This document shows positions 1-8,348 of a stretch of 64,000 nucleotides of DNA, in pieces. Location of the stretch: assembly GCA_015665415.1 (NCBI GenBank), contig JADFAE010000017.1:108080-172079 (forward strand), read 5' to 3'. Position numbers and translations under genes: made by a program. The DNA comes from Roseobacter sp. GTDB taxonomy: Bacteria; Pseudomonadota; Alphaproteobacteria; Rhodobacterales; Rhodobacteraceae. Each line of letters begins with the position of its first letter. Within the stretch, counting starts at the first letter, position 1. Below the pieces are notes generated by a model. That model saw only the letters and a program-made list of their open reading frames with translations. It did no database searches and was not told the origin of the DNA.

Positions 1-1
1 C

Positions 2-352
2 TTTGTCTCGGGCCTGCGCGAATATCTGGGCGATACCGCCGGGACGCTGAAGGTCACCAATCTGGCCAAGTGGAAGACCACCGCCCAGATGGTGGCGATT
101 GCGACACTGTTTTCCCAGGGCATTTTTGAACATTTCCTGGTGATGTCTTCCTTTGGCATGGATGCACAGATCTATACCCAGATCATTGCCGGCGAGATGG
201 AAGATCTCTTTGGCCTGCGTTGGAAAGAGGCGGGGATGATCTGGTCGGGCCGTATCGGGCTGTGGCTGTTGTGGATTGCCGCCGCCCTGACCCTGATTAC
301 CGGGGCCGACTACATGCGCAAGGCGCTACCGCATTTGAAGGAGCCCCGCTGA
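2..352 (+). CDS. pgsA: CDP-diacylglycerol--glycerol-3-phosphate 3-phosphatidyltransferase, C-terminal part
   Basis: The reading frame is open from base 2, so the gene starts upstream of the window; the ORF track shows only the part after an internal ATG at 89. The 116 visible residues begin FVSGLREYLGD and continue with LAKWKTTAQM, a segment typical of PgsA. They end with hydrophobic membrane helices. PgsA is an integral membrane enzyme that makes phosphatidylglycerophosphate from CDP-diacylglycerol and glycerol-3-phosphate. The stop overlaps the moaD start (ATGA), so pgsA, moaD and moaE are probably co-transcribed. The catalytic CDP-alcohol phosphotransferase motif should lie in the missing N-terminal part. 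Confidence 0.88.
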   Translation, partial: FVSGLREYLGDTAGTLKVTNLAKWKTTAQMVAIATLFSQGIFEHFLVMSSFGMDAQIYTQIIAGEMEDLFGLRWKEAGMIWSGRIGLWLLWIAAALTLITGADYMRKALPHLKEPR

Positions 353-597
353 TGGATATCGTTTACTTTGCCTGGGTGCGCGAACGCATTGGCCTGCCGC
401 GTGAGACGGTTGAGACAGAGGCCGTCACGGTTGCCGATCTGGTCACCGAACTGGTGGCCCGCGAGGAACGCTATGCCGCTGCCTTTGCCGATCTTTCAGC
501 TCTGCGGGTTGCCCTGGACCAGGAGCTATCGGAGTTTGATGCGCCTCTGGCCGGCGTGCGAGAGGTGGCCTTTTTCCCACCAATGACGGGGGGCTGA
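352..597 (+). CDS. moaD: molybdopterin synthase small subunit MoaD
   Basis: This 81-residue ubiquitin-like protein ends in FFPPMTGG. The C-terminal Gly-Gly is what is adenylated and thiocarboxylated so that MoaD can donate sulfur to precursor Z in molybdopterin synthesis. The start is the ATG overlapping the pgsA stop; the track's 125-residue version starts upstream in another gene's frame. moaE follows after 4 bases, so the two subunits of molybdopterin synthase are made together. Length and C-terminus fit the family fully. Confidence 0.93.
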   Translation: MDIVYFAWVRERIGLPRETVETEAVTVADLVTELVAREERYAAAFADLSALRVALDQELSEFDAPLAGVREVAFFPPMTGG

Positions 598-601
598 AGC
601 G

Positions 602-1057
602 ATGCAAGTGCGCGTTCAGCAAGAGCGCTTCGATCTGGGGGCCGAAAGCGAGGCCTTTGCCGCCGGTGCTGCCGCGGCCGCCGGGGCCGGGGGTATCGTG
701 ACCTTCACCGGTGTGGTGCGCGACGCGGAGGGGGGCGGGTTGGCGGCGATGGAGATCGAGCATTACCCGGCGATGACCCAGAAGGCGCTAGAACAGATTG
801 CCTCGGAGGCGATGCAGCGCTGGAGTTTGGCGGATGCTCTTGTGATTCACCGCTACGGGCGGCTGGTGCCCGGTGAAAAGATCATGATGGTGGCCGCGGC
901 CGCGCGTCATCGCAAGGATGCTTTTGAAGCGGCGGAATTCCTGATGGACTATCTGAAGTCGCGCGCGCCCTTCTGGAAGAAAGAGATTCTGCACTCGGGT
1001 GCTGCCGGTTGGGTGCAGGCCAAAACCTCGGATGAGGACGCGTTGGAGCGTTGGTAA
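602..1057 (+). CDS. moaE: molybdopterin synthase catalytic subunit MoaE
   Basis: This is a 151-residue protein of normal MoaE length. It contains GIVTFTGVVRD near the N-terminus, the HRYGRLVPGE segment, a RHRKDAF stretch and the family-typical C-terminal APFWKKE, which carries the active-site lysines. With MoaD it converts cyclic pyranopterin monophosphate to molybdopterin in the cytoplasm. It is the last gene of the pgsA-moaD-moaE unit and is followed by a 315-base intergenic region with a palindromic repeat element. Confidence 0.94.
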   Translation: MQVRVQQERFDLGAESEAFAAGAAAAAGAGGIVTFTGVVRDAEGGGLAAMEIEHYPAMTQKALEQIASEAMQRWSLADALVIHRYGRLVPGEKIMMVAAAARHRKDAFEAAEFLMDYLKSRAPFWKKEILHSGAAGWVQAKTSDEDALERW

Positions 1058-1201
1058 CCTGTCCTTTGGCGCTTGGTGTTGAGACCATCTGATCAAGCCA
1101 ATCCAGAGGCCAAAGACGGCGCTCTCCCGCCTGCTTTGGCAACATTCAAAGAATGTGCCTGCACAGTTGGGCCGGGCTCTGCCCTGCGGGCCGAGCCTTC
1201 T

Positions 1202-1351
1202 GGGGGCTTTGCCCCCTCGCGCAGGTGCGCTCACCCCAGGATATTTCTAGCCAAATGAAGCCAGGACCCAGGTTGCCCAGGTTCGGATCTCTTCTTCAGT
1301 TGGCCCCAAATATCCCGGGGGGACGCCGAAGGCGGCTGGGGGCAGAGCCCC
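1202..1351. repeat. composite palindromic intergenic element, copy 1
   Basis: The gap between convergent genes (moaE ending at 1057, minus gene ending at 1373) has no credible ORF. It holds a hairpin (GGGGGC-TTT-GCCCCC, 1202-1216), then two arms of about 27 bases in inverted orientation (1234-1260 and 1294-1320; core GGATATTT...GCCAAATGAAG), then a second hairpin (GGGGC-AGA-GCCCC, 1339-1351). A second copy with the same architecture lies at 37381-37497. The position between convergent genes suggests a bidirectional terminator or REP-like element. The remaining part, 1058-1201, holds only further GC-rich dyads such as GGGCTCTGCCC. Confidence 0.75.
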
Positions 1352-1372
1352 TTGCGGCGTAGCCGGTCTAGG

Positions 1373-1690
1373 TCAGTCCTGCTGCAGATAACTGCGCAGC
1401 TCTTCCGTTTCCCGCCGCGCATCGCGCAGTCCATCCATGGCAGCCCGCAGTTCGGCTTCGGTCTGTGTCAGCTGATTGGTCAGCTCCGCCTCGCGTTGCT
1501 GCAGATAGGTGATCGCCTGATCGCGGGTCTCTTCGGCCTCGTGCAGCTCCTGGCTCATCCGGTCGAGATCGGCCACATCGCTTTGGCGGACCTGGGTAAA
1601 ACGATGCACCAACCAATTGGCAAACCAGCCCAGGGCAAAGGCCGCAAACAGGATGATGGCAGTGGTGAGGATGAACTCTGTTCTGTTCAT
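1373..1690 (-). CDS. small membrane-anchored coiled-coil protein, unknown function
   Basis: This 105-residue protein has one N-terminal membrane helix (about residues 7-28, TAIILFAAFALGWFANWLV). A charged, heptad-like coiled coil rich in E, Q and R follows from about residue 38 to the end. Its ATG overlaps the stop of the upstream OmpA-family gene (ATGA), so it belongs to the ubiA / OmpA-like operon. I do not recognise a named family. Topology suggests an inner-membrane anchored rod, perhaps working with the OmpA-like partner at the envelope; that role is inference from position only. Confidence 0.75.
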   Translation of the reverse strand: MNRTEFILTTAIILFAAFALGWFANWLVHRFTQVRQSDVADLDRMSQELHEAEETRDQAITYLQQREAELTNQLTQTEAELRAAMDGLRDARRETEELRSYLQQD

Positions 1691-3603
1691 TGTCCGGAAG
1701 TCTCCTGTTCGGTGGTGCTGCTGGCATCATCTGTGACCCCTGATGCAGGCGCGGCGGCGGCGTCAAGGGTGGTTTCTCCTTCGACGCTGGTTTCGGGCAG
1801 GATCAGACGGAATTCGATCCGCCGATTGGCTTCGCGCCCCGCCTCACTGTCATTGGAGGCGATGGGCGCGCTTTCGCCATAACCGGTGGCGATGAAAGCC
1901 GCGGTGCGAATGCGCCGGGCCCGCAGCTCGTTGAGGATTGACTGGGCCCGGGACTGGCTCAGTGTTTGGTTCATCCCCTCCCGTCCCTGGCTGTCGGTAT
2001 GGCCCTGGATTTCCAGCCGCACCGGGCCACAGCGCTCGAGAATGCCTGCAATCTGATCAAGCACGATGCTACTGCCTGCCGCAACGGTGGCAGAGCCGGG
2101 CTCAAAGCTGATCTTGCCGCTGTCGCGCTGCACCGCCGAGAGCTGTGTTGCGCAGAGTTCTGCGGTCAGGGGCTGATCCTTGGGCTCTGGCGGCTTTTCA
2201 TAGGTGATGGCAAGCTCATAGCTTTCGGCCTCTCCCAGTTTGGCAGAGAGAAATCCGGAGACCTCGGCCAAGGTGTCTTCGCGATGGCTCATGCCGCGCA
2301 GCTGCAGATTGTCGGGGGTGACAGCAAGGGCACCGCGTTCGAGGTGGGACAGCGCCTCCAGCCCGGCCAGAACCCGTACTGGCCAGTCGGCGGGCAGATC
2401 TCCCACCACCCGGGTGGCGGTGTGAACCTGGTCAGAGCCAAAACGCGCCTTGGCATAGCTGCTGCTGATATCCCGCGAGATATCGCTGTCGATGCGTCCG
2501 CGCAGTTGCACCTGACCTTCGGGGGAAAGCGTGGCGGTAAAGAGTGGCGTGCCGCCGGCCTCTTCGCTGGCGGGGCTGGGCAACACCGCATGCAGGGCAA
2601 AGACTTCGGGCAGGGCGTTTTCCAACTCGCCCACCACCTTGTCGAACAGGGCCGGATCGGAGCCTTCGGCGGCGACCAGCGTAATATCGGCATTGGCAAT
2701 GGTGACAGTGCCCTGACCAAGTGCGGCCAGACTGGCAATGCTCAGCCCGCTGGCACGGGCCCATTTGGGTGAAGGCACGCCCATGCCGATGATGCAATCG
2801 GCGCGCCCCTGTAATCCGGCCGCGCGGGCGGCGCTGAGGATGGCATCCCGGCTTTCGGGGCTCTCGGCAGAGCAGGCATCAAAGCGCGGCCCCTCCGCGT
2901 CAATCAGGAAACGCAGGGTGAAGGGGGTGATCACCGGGCGGGCCGCGGTGATATCCAGCACCAGATGCAATTCCGGCGGTGCCATGCGGGTTAGCCGCTC
3001 CTGCAACAGCTCCTTTTCGGCTGCCGACACCGCCATGGTGGTGATCTTGATGGTTTCGGCATCCACTGAAATCTTGGCCCGAGGCAGCAGCTCCAGCGCC
3101 GAGGTGGCATAGCGCAGCGCTGCATCCCAGCCCTTTGGGGCCGGATAGGCGGCGGTTTCCAACAGGTCAGCCACCTGGCCAGAGGCGCCCAGGCCGGTCA
3201 GTTGTCGCAACAGATCCGCGCGGGACGAGGCCGCCGGGATCAAGCCAATGATCGATATGCCACTGTGGTTGCGCAGGATCTCTGCCGAAAACCGCGGGGG
3301 AGCGATGCCTTTGGACGGGGTCACCGACATATCGTCAATCACTCGGGTGGCATCGACGATCGTTCCTGCCAGAGAAATCACCGAGAACCGGCTGGCCTCG
3401 TCCGGGGCGGTGCCCTGCAGCAGAACCCGCAGCCCGTCGGCAGTGACCTCGGCCCAGCCCATGTTGCCTTCGTCCAGCGCGCGCCGCAGTGCAGTCTCGC
3501 TGTTGCGCTCGACGGCGCTCACCGCAAAGCTGGCAGCAATCAGGCTGACGCCGCCAGCGACAGCGAAGGTCAGGATTGGGATCAGAAGCGATGACAGGCG
3601 CAT
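1687..3603 (-). CDS. OmpA-family peptidoglycan-binding envelope protein
   Basis: From the ATG at 3603 the protein has 638 residues; the track's start at 3663 is a TTG and adds 20 unlikely residues. It opens with a hydrophobic signal or anchor (LIPILTFAVAGGVSLIAA). A long region with BON-like repeats follows. A C-terminal OmpA domain contains LEIQGHTDSQG and NRRIEFRL, the region that grips peptidoglycan. After it comes a short A/T/E-rich tail. The protein probably links the cell wall to a membrane. It lies between ubiA (60 bases upstream) and a small coiled-coil gene (4-base overlap). Confidence 0.85.
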   Translation of the reverse strand: MRLSSLLIPILTFAVAGGVSLIAASFAVSAVERNSETALRRALDEGNMGWAEVTADGLRVLLQGTAPDEASRFSVISLAGTIVDATRVIDDMSVTPSKGIAPPRFSAEILRNHSGISIIGLIPAASSRADLLRQLTGLGASGQVADLLETAAYPAPKGWDAALRYATSALELLPRAKISVDAETIKITTMAVSAAEKELLQERLTRMAPPELHLVLDITAARPVITPFTLRFLIDAEGPRFDACSAESPESRDAILSAARAAGLQGRADCIIGMGVPSPKWARASGLSIASLAALGQGTVTIANADITLVAAEGSDPALFDKVVGELENALPEVFALHAVLPSPASEEAGGTPLFTATLSPEGQVQLRGRIDSDISRDISSSYAKARFGSDQVHTATRVVGDLPADWPVRVLAGLEALSHLERGALAVTPDNLQLRGMSHREDTLAEVSGFLSAKLGEAESYELAITYEKPPEPKDQPLTAELCATQLSAVQRDSGKISFEPGSATVAAGSSIVLDQIAGILERCGPVRLEIQGHTDSQGREGMNQTLSQSRAQSILNELRARRIRTAAFIATGYGESAPIASNDSEAGREANRRIEFRLILPETSVEGETTLDAAAAPASGVTDDASSTTEQETSGQ

Positions 3604-3663
3604 AAAGAGACTATTCCCCGGGATAATTGGGCCTTGTTTATAGGGGCAAGGGCTGTGGTTCAA

Positions 3664-4626
3664 TCATGTGAACATGGCGATGACAAAGAAAATAAGCGGA
3701 ATCAAGCCGGTATCTCGATTGAGCCGAAACAGCTGCAACAGACGCGGGTTGTTCTCGGCGTCAAAACTCCGCAATTGCCAGGTCATATGCCAGCCCATGG
3801 CCCAGGGGCCAACCAGGGCCAGGCCCAGTGCCCAGTAATCATTGTCGAGATCCAGGGCCAGAATGATTGCCAGTGCCATCAGGCTGACGGTGCCGACGAT
3901 AAAGCGACGCAGCCAGGCCGGGGTGTTGTCGCCAAACAGCCGGGCGGTGGATTTGACCCCGATCAGCGCATCATCTTCGGTGTCCTGGTGGGCATAGATG
4001 GTGTCGTAAAACAGCGTCCAGGAAATGCCTGCGAAATACAGAAACACTGCGGGCCAATGCAGCGCACCGGTATGGGCGGTCCAGGCCCAGAGTGCGCCCC
4101 AGTTGAAGGCCAGCCCCAAAAACACCTGCGGCCACCAGGTAAAGCGCTTGGCAAAGGGGTAGATCGCCACAGGCAGCAGCGCCAGAATGCCCATCGCAAT
4201 GGCCATGGCATTGAAGGTTAGAAGGATGCTAAAGGAAATCAGCGCCTGCAGCACCATCCAGACCGCCGCGCCGCGCACAGTCACCTGACCCGAGGGGATG
4301 GGGCGCGACCGGGTGCGCTCGACAGCGCCGTCAAAATTGCGATCAGTGATGTCATTCCAGGTGCAGCCCGCGCCGCGCATCAGCCAGGCCCCTAGCGCGC
4401 AGGCCACGGCAATCCACAGATCCTGCCAGCCCAGATTGCCATCCCAGAGTACCGCCAGGGCCAGCCCCCACCAGCAGGGGATCAAGAGCAGCCAGGTGCC
4501 GATGGGCCGATCCGCGCGGCTGAGCCGCAGATAGGGGCGGCTCCACTCTGGTGCATATCGATCAACCCAGTTGTCTTTGACCGCATCTGCGACCTGACCA
4601 TCTGGTTTTGGCGCGTCACCTTGCAT
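3664..4626 (-). CDS. ubiA: 4-hydroxybenzoate polyprenyltransferase UbiA
   Basis: From the ATG at 4626 this is 320 residues, normal for UbiA. The track's 543-residue version runs antisense through rsmE and is wrong at its N-terminus. The two prenyl-diphosphate/Mg binding motifs are visible: CTWNDITDRNFD near residue 90 and YAHQDTEDD near residue 210, within a multi-helix membrane protein. It transfers the polyprenyl tail to 4-hydroxybenzoate in ubiquinone synthesis. It is divergent from rsmE with only 12 bases between start codons, so each promoter must sit inside the other gene. Confidence 0.95.
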   Translation of the reverse strand: MQGDAPKPDGQVADAVKDNWVDRYAPEWSRPYLRLSRADRPIGTWLLLIPCWWGLALAVLWDGNLGWQDLWIAVACALGAWLMRGAGCTWNDITDRNFDGAVERTRSRPIPSGQVTVRGAAVWMVLQALISFSILLTFNAMAIAMGILALLPVAIYPFAKRFTWWPQVFLGLAFNWGALWAWTAHTGALHWPAVFLYFAGISWTLFYDTIYAHQDTEDDALIGVKSTARLFGDNTPAWLRRFIVGTVSLMALAIILALDLDNDYWALGLALVGPWAMGWHMTWQLRSFDAENNPRLLQLFRLNRDTGLIPLIFFVIAMFT

Positions 4627-4638
4627 ATGTAGGGCCTC

Positions 4639-5385
4639 ATGAGTGCAAAAATCAGACTGTATGTAGAGCACCCCTTGGGTGCAGGGCAATCCATTCCTCT
4701 GGAGAAGGATCAGGCGCATTACCTGTTCGGGGTGATGCGGCAGCCACTGGGCGGCCATGTGGCGCTGTTCAACGGCACCGATGGTGAATGGCAGGCCGAG
4801 ATCACCGAGGCCGGCAAGCGCGGCGGCACGCTGACCTGTGTCGCCCAGAGCAAGCCCTTGCAAATGCCACCGGATCTGTGGCTGATCTTTGCCCCGATCA
4901 AAAAGGCGCGCACCGATTTCATCGTCGAAAAAGCCGCCGAAATGGGCGCGGCGCGCATCCTGCCGGTGGGCACCGAATATACCAATTCCGAACGGATCAG
5001 ACAGGACCGGCTGCAGGCCCATGCCGTCGAGGCCGCAGAGCAATGCGGCGGCACCTATGTGCCTGAGGTCTGTGATTTGCAAAAACTCTCGCGCCTGCTG
5101 GATCACTGGCCCGTCGAGCGTCAGTTGATGTTCTGCGACGAGGGTGAGGTGGGCCAGCGGCGGTTCTTGGATGCGGCGCAGGAGGGAGGCGCGAAGCAAG
5201 GGGCAACAGCCACGCCCTGGGCCATCCTCATCGGCCCCGAGGGGGGATTCTCCGACAAGGAGCGCAAACGCTTGCACGCGATGCAGCAGGCCCATGTGGT
5301 CAGCCTTGGCCCGCGAATCCTGCGCGCCGATACGGCTGCCGTGGCCGCCCTGACCCTGTGGCAGCAGCGACTTGGGGATTGGTGA
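4639..5385 (+). CDS. rsmE: 16S rRNA (uracil-1498-N3)-methyltransferase RsmE
   Basis: The 248-residue protein shows the SPOUT-fold knot signature at its C-terminus: LIGPEGGFSDKE followed by SLGPRILRADTAAVAAL, which binds S-adenosylmethionine. The N-terminal PUA-like part carries HYLFGVMRQPLG. It methylates U1498 of 16S rRNA. The start is the ATG at 4639, preceded by a short AGGG. The stop overlaps the next gene (TGATG), so rsmE heads an operon with an acetyltransferase and a membrane protein. Confidence 0.94.
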   Translation: MSAKIRLYVEHPLGAGQSIPLEKDQAHYLFGVMRQPLGGHVALFNGTDGEWQAEITEAGKRGGTLTCVAQSKPLQMPPDLWLIFAPIKKARTDFIVEKAAEMGAARILPVGTEYTNSERIRQDRLQAHAVEAAEQCGGTYVPEVCDLQKLSRLLDHWPVERQLMFCDEGEVGQRRFLDAAQEGGAKQGATATPWAILIGPEGGFSDKERKRLHAMQQAHVVSLGPRILRADTAAVAALTLWQQRLGDW

Positions 5386-6272
5386 TGCTGCGCCGCGCCA
5401 CCCAAGCAGATTTGCCTGCGATAGAGACCTTCCTGGCGCCGCGGGGCGCGACGTCGATGTTCCTGTCCGGCAATTTGCGCGACTATGGCCTTGGCGCGGA
5501 CCAGGTGCAGGACCATCCCAAGAGCATGACGCTGTGGTTCAGTGAATGCGCGGGGGTGGTTGCAAATGTTTTTGGTTTTGCCAAGGCCGGGTATTTTGTC
5601 TTTGAAGCGCCAAGCTTTGATCCGGATATGGCTTTTGATCTGCGTCAGGTCTTGTCGGGGCGCATTCTGCGCGGCCTCAATGGTGCGGCTGAGCAGGTCG
5701 ATGTTGTTGTCACGGCTTTGGCCCTGCAGACAGAGGCGGCCGTCCTGGATGAGGTTGAGCCACATTACCGACTGTCCTTGGCAGATCTTGAGGTCCCGGT
5801 GGGGCGCAGCGCTTTGCGCCCGGCCCATTCCGGCGATCTGGATCTGTTGACCGATTGGCGCATGGCCTCGGAGGTCGAGATCCTGGGTGGCAGCGACAAT
5901 CCCGAAAACCGGGCCTATGCGCGTGCCAGCCTGCAGGAGTTGTTGGCGGCCGATCGTCTGCGTCTGCTGGAGGAGGAGGGGAGGCCCGTGGCGATGACCA
6001 ATTTCAATGCAGCCCTGCCGGAAATTGTTCAGGTGGGCGGTGTCTATACGCCGCCGGATCTGCGCGGGCTGGGCCATGCCCGCCGCGCTGTGGCGCTGCA
6101 TCTGGATGAGGCGCGCAAGAGCGGGGTGAAAGAGGCGATCCTCTTTGCCGCCAATCCTGCTGCCGCCCGCGCTTATGAAGCCATTGGCTTTGTGCAAATT
6201 GGCGGCTATCGCATTGTAAATTTTGATCCAGGCATCACATTGGGAGAAACCCAACTGGGAGAGCTGTCATGA
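5385..6272 (+). CDS. GNAT-family N-acetyltransferase
   Basis: The start is placed at the ATG overlapping the rsmE stop, giving 295 residues. The C-terminal third carries the acetyl-CoA binding pattern VGGVYTPPDLRGLGHARRA, then AANPAAARAYEAIGFVQIGG, both typical of GNAT motifs A and B. The N-terminal half looks like a diverged second acyltransferase-like domain, a layout common in proteobacterial GNAT proteins. The substrate cannot be read from sequence. It is translationally coupled to both neighbours. Confidence 0.85.
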   Translation: MLRRATQADLPAIETFLAPRGATSMFLSGNLRDYGLGADQVQDHPKSMTLWFSECAGVVANVFGFAKAGYFVFEAPSFDPDMAFDLRQVLSGRILRGLNGAAEQVDVVVTALALQTEAAVLDEVEPHYRLSLADLEVPVGRSALRPAHSGDLDLLTDWRMASEVEILGGSDNPENRAYARASLQELLAADRLRLLEEEGRPVAMTNFNAALPEIVQVGGVYTPPDLRGLGHARRAVALHLDEARKSGVKEAILFAANPAAARAYEAIGFVQIGGYRIVNFDPGITLGETQLGELS

Positions 6273-6796
6273 GTTTCATTCGTCCCGAGGCCCGTGTCGC
6301 CATTTGGCGCTGGCGCGAGTTGATCGTTGCGGCGCTGATGCTGTTGGTGGGGCTGAAATGGGCCTTCACCTCCTTTGGGGTGACGGCGGCCACTGGCTGG
6401 GCGCTGATTGTCATCGGGCTGGTCATTGCCGTCATCGGTGCCCAGAGGCTGCGCTTTCGTCTTGGCGCCGGTGGTCCCGGCGTGGTGCAGGTGGACGAGG
6501 GGCAGATTGCCTATTTTGGGCCGCTGACCGGTGGCGCGGTGGCAGCCTCTGAGCTGCTGCGCCTGCGCCTGGATCATACGGCCAAACCGCCCCACTGGGT
6601 GTTGGAGCAGGAGGGGCAGGCCCCTCTGGCGATTCCGGTCAATGCCGAAGGCCATGAGGCGCTGTTTGATGTCTTTGCCGCACTGCCGGGCCTCAGGACC
6701 GAACGCATGCTGGCGGAGCTGCGCCGTCAGGGCCCTCACCAGGTCGTGATCTGGGAGCGCAGCTCCAGTCGTCCGCCGCAGCACAGGCTGCATTGA
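6269..6796 (+). CDS. two-helix membrane protein, unknown function
   Basis: This 175-residue protein has a short basic N-terminus, two closely spaced membrane helices (about residues 17-35 and 40-60) and then a soluble cytoplasmic domain rich in E, R and L. The pattern resembles small bacterial membrane proteins with a PH-like soluble domain, but I cannot assign a family firmly. It overlaps the acetyltransferase stop (ATGA) and lies 66 bases before gshA. Confidence 0.75.
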   Translation: MSFIRPEARVAIWRWRELIVAALMLLVGLKWAFTSFGVTAATGWALIVIGLVIAVIGAQRLRFRLGAGGPGVVQVDEGQIAYFGPLTGGAVAASELLRLRLDHTAKPPHWVLEQEGQAPLAIPVNAEGHEALFDVFAALPGLRTERMLAELRRQGPHQVVIWERSSSRPPQHRLH

Positions 6797-6862
6797 CACT
6801 GGTGGCGATTCCGCTCACCACTGACTGCTGAATATAGAAACCTACAGGACGGAGTGCCCGGC

Positions 6863-8233
6863 ATGTCCATTCCCCAGTCCGGCGGCGGACCCATTGAACG
6901 CCACGAAGATCTGGCCGAGTATCTGGCCAGCGGCTGCAAGCCACGCGATGCCTGGCGCATCGGCACCGAGCACGAAAAGTTCGGCTATTGCAAAGACACG
7001 CTCAAGCCGCTGCCCTTTGACGGCGAGCGCTCGATTGTGGCGGTGCTGCAGGGGCTGCGCGATACCTATGGCTGGTCGCCGGTTACCGAAGGCGGCAACC
7101 TGATCGGGCTGGAAAAAGACGGCGCCAATGTGAGTCTGGAACCGGGCGGCGCGCTGGAGCTGTCAGGGGCGCCGCTGGAGACCATCCACGAGACCTGCGA
7201 TGAGGTGAACAACCACCTGCGCGAGGTCAAGGATATCTCTGACAAGATTGGCGTGGGCTTTATCGGCTTGGGGGCTGCCCCGATCTGGTCGCATGACGAA
7301 ATGCCGCTTATGCCCAAGGGCCGCTATCGTCTGATGAATGACTACATGGCACAGGTGGGCACCATGGGGCGCGACATGATGCGCCGCACCACCACGGTGC
7401 AGGTCAATATCGATTTTGGCTCTGAGGCTGACATGGTGCAGAAACTGCGCGTGGCACTGGCGTTGCAGCCGGTGGCGACGGCACTGTTTGCCAATTCGCC
7501 CTTCTTTGACGGCAAACCCAATGGCCACAAGTCCTGGCGCAGCAAAATCTGGCGGCATCTGGATGACAGCCGCACTGGCATGTTGCCCTTTGTCTTTGAC
7601 GAGGGCTTTGGTTTTGAAGCCTATGTGCAATATGCGCTCGATGTGCCGATGTATTTTGTCTATCGCGACGGCGAATATATCAATGCGCTGGGCATGTCTT
7701 TCCGCGACTTCCTGCAGGGCAAACTACCGGCCCTGCCGGGTGAGACGCCAACCATGTCGGATTGGGCAGACCATCTGACCACCGCTTTTCCAGAGGCGCG
7801 GATCAAGAAATACATGGAGATGCGCGGTGCCGATGGCGGTCCCTGGCGTCGTCTTTGTGCCTTGCCCGCGTTCTGGGTCGGGCTGAGCTATGATCAATCA
7901 GCACTGGATGCGGCCTGGGATCTGGTCAAGGGGTGGGACGCCGAGACCCGCGAGGGGCTGCGGGTTGCCGCCTCACGCGAGGGGCTGCAGGCTGAGGTGA
8001 ATGGCATCAAGATGCATGATCTGGCGCGCGAAGTGGTTGCGATCTCTGAAAGCGGTTTGAAGAACCGCGCCCGCCCCGGTGCAGGTGGCTTGGTGCCGGA
8101 TGAGACCCATTTCCTGAATGCGCTGAAAGACAGTCTCGACAGCGGAAAGGTGCCTGCGGATGAGCTGCTGGAGCGCTATCATGGCGATTGGAATGGGGAT
8201 CTGAGCCGGATCTATGCCGATTACAGCTACTGA
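6863..8233 (+). CDS. gshA: glutamate--cysteine ligase (GCS2 family)
   Basis: The start is set at the ATG at 6863 rather than the GTG at 6854 because GGACGGAG lies at proper distance; this gives 456 residues, the usual length of the plant/alphaproteobacterial type. Recognisable segments are RIGTEHEKFGY, GANVSLEPGGALELSG and MRRTTTVQVNIDFGSE. The enzyme joins glutamate and cysteine in the first step of glutathione synthesis in the cytoplasm. A hairpin with a T-run follows the stop. Confidence 0.95.
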   Translation: MSIPQSGGGPIERHEDLAEYLASGCKPRDAWRIGTEHEKFGYCKDTLKPLPFDGERSIVAVLQGLRDTYGWSPVTEGGNLIGLEKDGANVSLEPGGALELSGAPLETIHETCDEVNNHLREVKDISDKIGVGFIGLGAAPIWSHDEMPLMPKGRYRLMNDYMAQVGTMGRDMMRRTTTVQVNIDFGSEADMVQKLRVALALQPVATALFANSPFFDGKPNGHKSWRSKIWRHLDDSRTGMLPFVFDEGFGFEAYVQYALDVPMYFVYRDGEYINALGMSFRDFLQGKLPALPGETPTMSDWADHLTTAFPEARIKKYMEMRGADGGPWRRLCALPAFWVGLSYDQSALDAAWDLVKGWDAETREGLRVAASREGLQAEVNGIKMHDLAREVVAISESGLKNRARPGAGGLVPDETHFLNALKDSLDSGKVPADELLERYHGDWNGDLSRIYADYSY

Positions 8234-8253
8234 AGATCCTCAAATGAAATGAC

Positions 8254-8289
8254 AAAAAGGGGGGCGCCGCTGAGGGGCCCCTTTTTCTT
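8254..8289. terminator. rho-independent terminator after gshA, probably bidirectional
   Basis: AAAAAGGGG pairs with CCCCTTTTT across a GC-rich loop, and the plus strand ends in a T-run (CTTTTTCTT). The A-run on the 5' side gives T's on the minus strand as well. It lies between gshA and the convergent desaturase gene. Confidence 0.75.
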
Positions 8290-8348
8290 GCCCTGCTGCG
8301 CCAGCGGCGCCTGCGGATGTGGTGCAACTGGCGAGGCCCCCTAGGGGC

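Noticed and set aside
1352-1882. 176-residue plus ORF opposite the small membrane gene
   Set aside because: Low-complexity shadow of two well supported minus-strand genes.
4627-5295. N-terminal extension of the 543-residue minus ORF joined to ubiA
   Set aside because: It runs antisense through rsmE, and UbiA homology begins at ATG 4626.
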